Positions 21,900-27,405 of a stretch of DNA of 27,405 nt are shown one piece after another (the stretch's first letter is position 1; the number at the start of each line of letters is the position of its first letter). Under the pieces are notes generated by a model that had not been told where the DNA came from, did no database searches, and saw nothing but the letters and a program-made list of their open reading frames with translations. The stretch spans positions 1-27,405 of the forward strand of contig CAZGSG010000040.1 in NCBI GenBank assembly GCA_964528095.1, written 5' to 3'. The position numbers and the translations under genes were made by a program. Origin of the DNA: CAZGSG01 sp964528095 (GTDB lineage Bacteria > Bacteroidota > Bacteroidia > Chitinophagales > Chitinophagaceae).

Positions 21900-23495
21900 T
21901 TAAAGTGGTAGATTGATCCATGCGGGAATTGTTATGCCCTGTTTTAGCTGGTATCTTCCATCGCCTGTTTTTTCAAATAATCCCATTTTTCTTTTATCAG
22001 CATCTTTGTTTGTATGGTCAAAGGCCTCAAACACACAAACAGGGATCTTAAATGCATAATTCCCGTATTGATCATACAATGACCGGAACAGGTCTGCAAA
22101 AACCGCCGCTTGTTTCCGCGCCCCCTGTTCTGATGAAAAACCGGTTTGGCCCACAAAAACCTGCAGACGGTTTTGTACTAACTCCTGCGCCTTGTTATAA
22201 TACCGCTGCACGTTGGTGAAGTCTGTGCTTCTGCCATCATCCTGCGTATACTGATCAAAGAATATAAAGGGCTTATTATTATTCCAGCCCGCAAACCAAT
22301 GCGCATGGATAAAATCTGAAACATAAAAAGCTACCGGGTTGGAATGCGGATCATGCAGTGAGTAGTTTTTTATAGTTGTAGTAACCGGTATCTGCTGAAG
22401 CCCATGTTTGGCCAGTGATTTTTTAAGATGCTCAAATGCTGCCGGGATCCATTGTTCATAATATTCTTTTGATTTTTTATGGGACTCATGCGGCCCATAT
22501 GCGTCTACCTCATCACCCAGGCAGATACAGGCCAGGTGTTTTAGTACGGCCCTTTCATCACCAAAGGCTTTTATGATCATCTGCACCCATTTTTCAGTAT
22601 AATGATGGTGTGTCATTAACCCGGGTTTCCATTTTGCATGTTCATAATGAAGCGCGGCAGGTTCTTCCTCCAGCGCGAGCGCCGTATTATCCGTACCCAG
22701 TATCAACCGCAACGCCCGCTGATCATAGCTGGTTATAAAATCAATCAGCTTTTGCATCGATCCATTCAGTTTTACTTCATGCTCTTTTTCGTGCAGGCCG
22801 CCAATTGTTTTGAGTAGGCTAAAATACCTGGTGAGGAGATTCATCTCTTCTGGTATGGTTTTTATATGATGCAGGGATGGCTGATAATTAATGCCCACGG
22901 AATAGTTAAATGGAGTTTCAAATTTTTGTAAAAGACAGACTTCTACCGGGCCTTTCGCGCCGGCATAGTCGATAGCCGAACAAAAATTATTATTCCGGAT
23001 TGTTTTTTCCAATCTCGCCAGCAGCGGATTGTAATAAGGAAGCGGCACGCTTCTGCCGGTAATCAACAGAACTACATATTCGCTGGTAAAAGGCAATGAT
23101 TCAAATAGCTTTTTATTTTTTTCTGTGGATACTGTTTCTGAAAGTCCGGACTGCATGTACGCGTATTGATGACGGTGCTTCCATATGCAACCCCTTACGA
23201 TCTTATAAAAATTATCCAGCATGCTCATCTCAACATCTTTCTGCCGGTATAAAACAAGACAGAGCTTTGTACTACTGACCAGGTAACCGGTTATTTTTAT
23301 TCCTTTTGACCGGAGTTCATGTGTATTGATCCATTGATTCAATGCTTCCGCGATTATTATTTTGTACTCCTGCTCACTAAAATCATCCTTCCATTTACCA
23401 ATTTTCAGGGTAATAGAAAATAAACTATTGTCTGCGGTTGTCCACGGCAGGTAAATAGGTTGATTGACTGGTATGTGTTTTTCCTTATCCTGCAT
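21900..23495 (-). CDS. GH17-like protein with Y1-transposase-like N-terminus, in the eCIS cargo operon
   Basis: Length 531. Residues about 15-190 (FSITLKIGKW, GIKITGYLVSSTKLCLVL, NFYKIVRGCIWKH) resemble the Y1/REP-associated transposase fold, but the HUH metal motif is absent. Residues about 195-531 fit the beta/alpha barrel of glycoside hydrolase family 17: SVGINYQPS at the start, CLGDEVD (Glu329, matching the acid/base Glu of VGNE/VGSE), LQVFVGQTGFSS (Gln450 where the nucleophile Glu of VGETGWP belongs), and VCVFEAFDHTNKDADKRKMGLF (matching FEAFDE..K....E..WGVF). The missing nucleophile suggests a non-hydrolytic or altered barrel. GH17 enzymes act on beta-1,3-glucans of fungi and plants. 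There is no signal peptide. It begins 10 bp after the ATPase gene. Function in the system is inferred only. Confidence 0.75.
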   Translation of the reverse strand: MQDKEKHIPVNQPIYLPWTTADNSLFSITLKIGKWKDDFSEQEYKIIIAEALNQWINTHELRSKGIKITGYLVSSTKLCLVLYRQKDVEMSMLDNFYKIVRGCIWKHRHQYAYMQSGLSETVSTEKNKKLFESLPFTSEYVVLLITGRSVPLPYYNPLLARLEKTIRNNNFCSAIDYAGAKGPVEVCLLQKFETPFNYSVGINYQPSLHHIKTIPEEMNLLTRYFSLLKTIGGLHEKEHEVKLNGSMQKLIDFITSYDQRALRLILGTDNTALALEEEPAALHYEHAKWKPGLMTHHHYTEKWVQMIIKAFGDERAVLKHLACICLGDEVDAYGPHESHKKSKEYYEQWIPAAFEHLKKSLAKHGLQQIPVTTTIKNYSLHDPHSNPVAFYVSDFIHAHWFAGWNNNKPFIFFDQYTQDDGRSTDFTNVQRYYNKAQELVQNRLQVFVGQTGFSSEQGARKQAAVFADLFRSLYDQYGNYAFKIPVCVFEAFDHTNKDADKRKMGLFEKTGDGRYQLKQGITIPAWINLPL

Positions 23496-23505
23496 AGCCC
23501 TTTGT

Positions 23506-24861
23506 TCAATGAATAATATTCAGGGTTTTATTTTCTTTTTTAAATTCTCTTTTAATGCCCTCCATTAATTCCTGCCTGGTGACCACCGTATCATTTCTTC
23601 TAATAACTGCCAGGGCACAGAAACGCAGAATATTGATGATGGAACCGCCCGCCAGTTCATAGTCTTCAGCAATTTTATACAGATCAATTTCGGGATGCAG
23701 GCTACAGGTACCTGAAAAAGCGTTTTGCCATAGTTGATAACGTTGCTCCGCAGCAGGCATGGAAAAATGAATGGTTGATTGAAACCGTCTTGCAAAGGCC
23801 TCGTCCATATTTGTGCGGAGATTGGTAGCCAGGATCACTACGCCAGGAAAATCTTCGACGCGTTGCAGCAGGTAGGCCGTTTGCTGGTTGGCATAATGAT
23901 CATTTGAAGAATTGGTGGCGGTGCGCTTGCCAAATAAAGCATCAGCTTCGTCGAAAAAAAGGATCCAGTTTTTGTGTTGCGCTGTATCGAATATCCTCGA
24001 TAAGTTCTTTTCCGTTTCACCGATATACTTGGACACGATCATAGAAAGATCTATTCTATATACATCACTCCCGGCAGCTTTCCCAAGCAGGGTCGCGGTA
24101 AGTGTTTTACCCGTGCCGGGTGGTCCATAAAATAAAGCCCTGTAACCGGGTTTGATTTTTTTTCCCAGTCCCCATTCTGTCAGCAGCGTTTTACCATGCT
24201 GCAGCCAGGTACTGATCTCCGCAACCTGCTCCATTACCAGTTCATCTAAAACAATATCATCCCATTCAAGACCGGTCTCTATTTTTTGCGCGGGAAAGGA
24301 CGCGGTGTTTTCAGCAGGCAGTTTCTGTCCTGTTATAAAATAGTTGAACCAACTGTTGTGTAAACCAAGTGTTCCGTTTAGCCGGGGTATATGTGTTTCG
24401 GTTTCACTTAGCAGGAGCACTTCTTCCTTTATCAGTATACTGTCCTTTCCAAGCAACTGCACCGGGTCCGTTCTTTTTTCCGGGTTGCCGGCACTGATCA
24501 GGAAACAAAGTGTTTGCCCGGTAGGTAAAAAGCCACTATGGTTTTTATCGGTTACGCCGCCGAACTCTGTAAAAGCCCTGTCATAAATCTGGTTTTTTCC
24601 GAAAAAGATATCGAGCACTTCAGGCCGCAGATGTGGTGCCATGGCGAGCGCAAGCGCCAGCCGATCATATATGCCAAGCTCCCATTGGTTTACCAGTTTT
24701 GCATAATGACTTGCTGAGCCGGTGAGATCCGGCATTGGTATTTCGCGCCAGTGTTTTTCATGACCTTCCTGTAACAGATAGCTACGGATGGCCTGGTCAA
24801 TTACATTTTGTAACCAGTCAATTTCCGCATGAAGATCGTTTATTGAAACCTCAGCCTCCAT
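23506..24861 (-). CDS. AAA+ ATPase of the eCIS locus (Afp15-like)
   Basis: Length 451. Residues 1-230 are an N-terminal region with repeated helices and a variable domain. The AAA+ core has Walker A GPPGTGKT (246-253), Walker B ILFFDEAD (300-307), sensor 1 Asn in LATNLRT (347) and the Arg finger pair RR (358-359). The combination of a variable N-terminal domain and this ATPase is typical of contractile injection loci such as Afp/PVC (Afp15). There it is thought to help assembly or cargo loading in the cytoplasm. It overlaps the upstream 306-aa gene by 11 bp and is followed after 10 bp by the GH17-like gene, so it is translationally linked. The position before the cargo genes is the expected one. 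Confidence 0.9.
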   Translation of the reverse strand: MEAEVSINDLHAEIDWLQNVIDQAIRSYLLQEGHEKHWREIPMPDLTGSASHYAKLVNQWELGIYDRLALALAMAPHLRPEVLDIFFGKNQIYDRAFTEFGGVTDKNHSGFLPTGQTLCFLISAGNPEKRTDPVQLLGKDSILIKEEVLLLSETETHIPRLNGTLGLHNSWFNYFITGQKLPAENTASFPAQKIETGLEWDDIVLDELVMEQVAEISTWLQHGKTLLTEWGLGKKIKPGYRALFYGPPGTGKTLTATLLGKAAGSDVYRIDLSMIVSKYIGETEKNLSRIFDTAQHKNWILFFDEADALFGKRTATNSSNDHYANQQTAYLLQRVEDFPGVVILATNLRTNMDEAFARRFQSTIHFSMPAAEQRYQLWQNAFSGTCSLHPEIDLYKIAEDYELAGGSIINILRFCALAVIRRNDTVVTRQELMEGIKREFKKENKTLNIIH

Positions 24862-25771
24862 ATGTCAAAAAAAGTTTTTCAATATCATCCAGGCTGGCAT
24901 CCGCCCATTTGAAGTAAAGCAGCGCCGTATTGGGGTTTAGTTCATTGGCATGTAACATCTCCAGCACACTGCCCTGTGCACTTCTTGAATTATGAGAAGT
25001 ATAAACCGGATCATGATGAAAGTCATAATCAAAAAAATGATTGATCCACTCGGTGGAGTTGAACCGGTCGCTGATAAGCTCCCCGGTAAAAGTTTCCAGT
25101 TTTTCATCCTGTACCACCAGCTTACTGGCTTTAAAAAAAACAGGTTTCCTGCGTGTTTCCCTGTTATAATATTCTATGTCCTTCGATTGGATTGTTTTGG
25201 CTGATTGATGACCGAAAATATCAACAAGCCCGAAGTTCTCTGAATCAGAAGCGATCTCCAGTTCACCTTTATCGGACCCCCCAATGGCCAGTGTCCAGTT
25301 GAGCGGCACCACGCTTTCTGTTACCAGGTAAAGTTCCCGGAATGAATAAATGACCTGCGTCATTTTAATAATGAGTTGTTGCTGGATCTCGCTCCAGTTT
25401 AAGATCTTTACCGATTCCGGTTCATTGCATTTAAAGTAAAAACTTCCTTCACGGGAGAAAGCCATGATCTGTTTGCTGAATTCAAACTCGCCGTTAATGG
25501 CGCCCTGACCACTGCCCCGCGCCGAATAAGGTTTGCTGACCCCATCGCTAAAATTCCAGGAGGCTGGATTTTGTTGTATACCATATCCAAACTTTACATT
25601 AGCCGGATCTACGATGCCTTTACGAAAAATATTACCCAGCAGGATCATTTCCCCGTTCTTGATTTGGAAAAAATCACCGGGGTACATATTTTGATTCAGG
25701 GGCTTGGTTGGGATAAAACCACCAGTTCTCATATAAAAGTTTCGATAAAAATTTCTGTACACGGTATCCAT
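24851..25771 (-). CDS. 306-aa protein of unknown function in the eCIS locus
   Basis: I do not recognise this protein. ATG 25771 is chosen (MDTVYRNFYRNFYMRTGGFI); the second Met at residue 14 is possible. It is mostly beta-rich (YPGDFFQIKNGEMILLGNIF, SFYFKCNEPESVKILNW, YSFRELYLVTESV, NWTLAIGGSDKGELEIAS). It ends in a helical tail (HANELNPNTALLYFKWADAS, then LDDIEKLFLTYGG). There is no signal peptide or long hydrophobic helix. It overlaps the ATPase gene by 11 bp, which argues for coupled expression with it. A structural, baseplate, or cargo-related function is possible; a pore-forming fold cannot be excluded from the sequence alone. Confidence 0.7.
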   Translation of the reverse strand: MDTVYRNFYRNFYMRTGGFIPTKPLNQNMYPGDFFQIKNGEMILLGNIFRKGIVDPANVKFGYGIQQNPASWNFSDGVSKPYSARGSGQGAINGEFEFSKQIMAFSREGSFYFKCNEPESVKILNWSEIQQQLIIKMTQVIYSFRELYLVTESVVPLNWTLAIGGSDKGELEIASDSENFGLVDIFGHQSAKTIQSKDIEYYNRETRRKPVFFKASKLVVQDEKLETFTGELISDRFNSTEWINHFFDYDFHHDPVYTSHNSRSAQGSVLEMLHANELNPNTALLYFKWADASLDDIEKLFLTYGG

Positions 25772-25854
25772 CGCTTATATTTTTATGAAAGAAAGATTCT
25801 ACAATACATCCACCGCCCCGGTAGCCGAAGCGGCAGATGTTGTTGATTTAAACG

Positions 25855-26814
25855 CTAGGATGCAAGCGCCGCGGCATTGGCTGCTGCAAGACCTGCCTGG
25901 AGCGATCTGAGTTTTACCTGTGCATTGGAGAGCTGCGCGGTGCTCTTACTCAACAGCTGGCTTGTCTGCAGGTTGGCGTTATAGGCATCATCATATGCTT
26001 TGGCAGCCCTGCAATAAGCTTCATCCAGGAGGTAAACCAGGGAATATTTATAAATGGTATCATCTTTTTCAAATTCCATTTTCACTCCCCGTACTTTCAG
26101 GCTTATTTCTATTGCCCTTGTAATTAAAATCGAATTGGCATTGAAGGCGATCGTTTCAATATTACCCATTTCGGTGAGCGGTCCGGTGATTTTTATTTTT
26201 GTGCCTGTTAATTTTTTATACAGGTTGATGGATTCCAGGTAATCGAGCGCGGAAATATCGGTGGATTCTATGTTGGATGCCTGGCTGGCAAACGTTGATT
26301 CAAGGGCTACCAGTGTCAGCGCGACCGCATTGTTGGCGTCCTTACCCGCAACACCCACTATATCGATCAGTTCATCAGAGATCAACCCATTCAGTGCTTT
26401 TTGCCGGATGATAATGTTGAGTAATTTATTTATTAACTCAGCGCTATAGATCAGCTTGCTGATAAGCTCCTTCATGACAAGTGAGAGTTTTTTTGTCTTT
26501 GAATTTGCTTTATCCATCGCCATCACTGCAATCCGGCAGTTATCCGTCAGGTCTTTTATACTGTCTACCAGTTGCTGCGCGGTATTTTTATTGGCCAGCG
26601 CATGGATCTTATTGTTATTCGCCGTTGTTAAAAAAGCAGTAAACTGTGCCGATTTTGCAGTAAGAGAGGTAACGATGGCCTGCAACTGTTCTACATTTTG
26701 TTGTGCAGTGATCACCTGGTTGCCAAGCTTATCCAGTTCGGCTTTTTTATTCTCCGTGATCGCCTGCTTTCTTCTTTTCGGGGGATTCAACTGAATCATT
26801 TCTCTTGTAGTCAT
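25855..26814 (-). CDS. 319-aa helical, coiled-coil protein in the eCIS locus
   Basis: I recognise no family. The N-terminus is basic (NPPKRRKQAITENKKAELDK), then a long coiled coil covers about residues 20-120 (LGNQVITAQQNVEQLQAIV). A hydrophobic-helical middle follows (SKLIYSAELINKLLNIIIRQ, residues about 117-136). A beta-containing insert comes next (LTGTKIKITGPLTEMGNIET), and a second coiled coil ends in an Ala-rich tail (LSNAQVKLRSLQAGLAAANA). The antiparallel helices around a hydrophobic stretch are reminiscent of ClyA-like pore-forming proteins or of tail-associated coiled coils, but that is speculative. It is separated by 24 bp from the partial upstream gene and 83 bp from the 306-aa gene. 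Confidence 0.7.
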   Translation of the reverse strand: MTTREMIQLNPPKRRKQAITENKKAELDKLGNQVITAQQNVEQLQAIVTSLTAKSAQFTAFLTTANNNKIHALANKNTAQQLVDSIKDLTDNCRIAVMAMDKANSKTKKLSLVMKELISKLIYSAELINKLLNIIIRQKALNGLISDELIDIVGVAGKDANNAVALTLVALESTFASQASNIESTDISALDYLESINLYKKLTGTKIKITGPLTEMGNIETIAFNANSILITRAIEISLKVRGVKMEFEKDDTIYKYSLVYLLDEAYCRAAKAYDDAYNANLQTSQLLSKSTAQLSNAQVKLRSLQAGLAAANAAALAS

Positions 26815-26838
26815 AGTATTTTTTTTAAACGTTAATTA

Positions 26839-27405
26839 TTATGAATTATAAATAAAGAGAGTTGTTTCACTGAAATCAGACAGTGAATTAGTGAAATCCC
26901 TGCTTTCTTCATCTGTGGAAAAAGACAGCACAACAGGCAGGTATTTTTTACCATCTATCAGGGGATTGCCAAAATTGTCGGTAGTACCCGGCTCAATTTT
27001 GACTGATCCTTTTATCAGCTCTTTTCCAACAGGTGGTATAGGCAAAGTATAGGTTGGAACATAACCCTCGGGCCAACCCATACTGGCAGGTAAATAATTA
27101 GCTTTGGTAATTTTCTCAGCTAAGTTGAGGTTGAAGAAAAAGCCCGGCACAGTTTTACCCGCCTTAAAAACAAGTTTCATTATTTCTTTCAGTTCAGTTT
27201 CCAGGAGCGACCGGTCGAGTTGCAGGACTTTTATAGTCTCTTCCAGTTCACGGTGGTTTTTTTTGAGCTCTTTTTGTTTTTCTTTATCGGTCGTATTTTC
27301 TATCTCCGCGCTAAGTGCCCTTTCACCTGCCTCCGCTCTGGCAATCGCCGCGTTTATCTCCGTTATTTTTGAATTGATTCTTTCCTTTAAAAATTCGACT
27401 TCCAA
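26839..27405 (-). CDS. Partial coiled-coil protein, 5' end outside window
   Basis: The frame is open to the window edge and the first visible codon is TTG, so the gene probably begins beyond 27405. The visible 188 residues start with a charged coiled coil (LKERINSKITEINAAIARAE, ELKKNHRELEETIKVLQLDR; about 5-85). They continue with a Pro/Gly-rich segment (YLPASMGWPEGYVPTYTLPI) and a small beta domain ending FSETTLFIYNS. I recognise no family. It lies 24 bp ahead of the 319-aa gene and shares its coiled-coil character, so the two may be partners. Placement upstream of the AAA+ ATPase agrees with a structural or accessory role in the eCIS. Confidence 0.65.
   Translation of the reverse strand: MEVEFLKERINSKITEINAAIARAEAGERALSAEIENTTDKEKQKELKKNHRELEETIKVLQLDRSLLETELKEIMKLVFKAGKTVPGFFFNLNLAEKITKANYLPASMGWPEGYVPTYTLPIPPVGKELIKGSVKIEPGTTDNFGNPLIDGKKYLPVVLSFSTDEESRDFTNSLSDFSETTLFIYNS

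Noticed and set aside
21900..23495. Active Y1 (IS200-like) transposase
   Set aside because: The HUH metal-binding motif is missing and the position is occupied by SSTKLCLVL, so no transposase activity is claimed.
24851..25771. Gasdermin-like pore-forming protein
   Set aside because: Beta-rich content and a helical tail are suggestive, but I could point to no conserved motif, so it is left as unknown.

Overview
The window looks like part of a chromosome from a Bacteroidota species, probably Chitinophagaceae-like. The evidence is a heavy-metal RND pump fused to a TolC-type domain, a Cys/His-rich small protein of the DUF6660 type, SusC/TonB-type barrel remains, and promoter-like sites of the TTTG-N18-TAnnTTTG type. 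Taxonomy is inferred; no marker gene is present.

Layout. (1) Positions 1-6600 (+): the 3' end of a TonB-dependent receptor, a terminator, a small Cys/His-rich exported protein, a CusA/CzcA pump fused to an outer-membrane-factor domain, and its lipoprotein adaptor. This is a metal-efflux locus, but the pump reading frame has an in-frame TAA at codon 39, so it may be inactivated. (2) 6786-10283: a 3498-bp passenger-carrying element of the IS1595 (ISXO2-like) type with perfect 27-bp terminal inverted repeats and a perfect 8-bp target duplication. Its transposase lacks the N-terminus. It carries several small genes and an overlapping three-gene operon of unknown function. (3) 10284-11471: intergenic sequence with a perfect hairpin and an 11-bp tandem repeat, then a truncated serine-hydrolase pseudogene. 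(4) About 11462-14916: a second, decayed element of the same kind. It shares the left 0.8-0.9 kb module but carries a different passenger, an operon of a 208-aa unknown protein and an XRE/ImmA-type peptidase, with a recognisable promoter. (5) 14969-17342 (-): a complete secreted serine hydrolase behind an AraC-type regulator gene. (6) 17446-27405 (-): the cargo end of an extracellular contractile injection system (eCIS) locus. It holds a partial coiled-coil protein, a helical protein, an unknown protein, the AAA+ ATPase typical of eCIS loci, and then four cargo-like genes.

The eCIS section is the most unusual part. Two consecutive genes share an N-terminal DUF4157 (eCIS-core) domain with HEAWH. 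One continues into a LanM-type DUF4135 dehydratase/kinase-like domain with the catalytic constellation apparently kept. The other continues into a PD-(D/E)XK-like putative nuclease. A third small gene keeps only the flanking pieces of the DUF4157 architecture. A fourth protein has a C-terminal GH17-like (beta-1,3-glucanase-fold) domain whose nucleophile Glu is Gln, behind an N-terminal region that resembles a degenerate Y1/REP-type transposase fold. The structural eCIS genes (sheath, tube, baseplate) are not in the window and presumably lie beyond its right edge.

All calls come from reading the sequence and from remembered family motifs. No database search or structure prediction was run.
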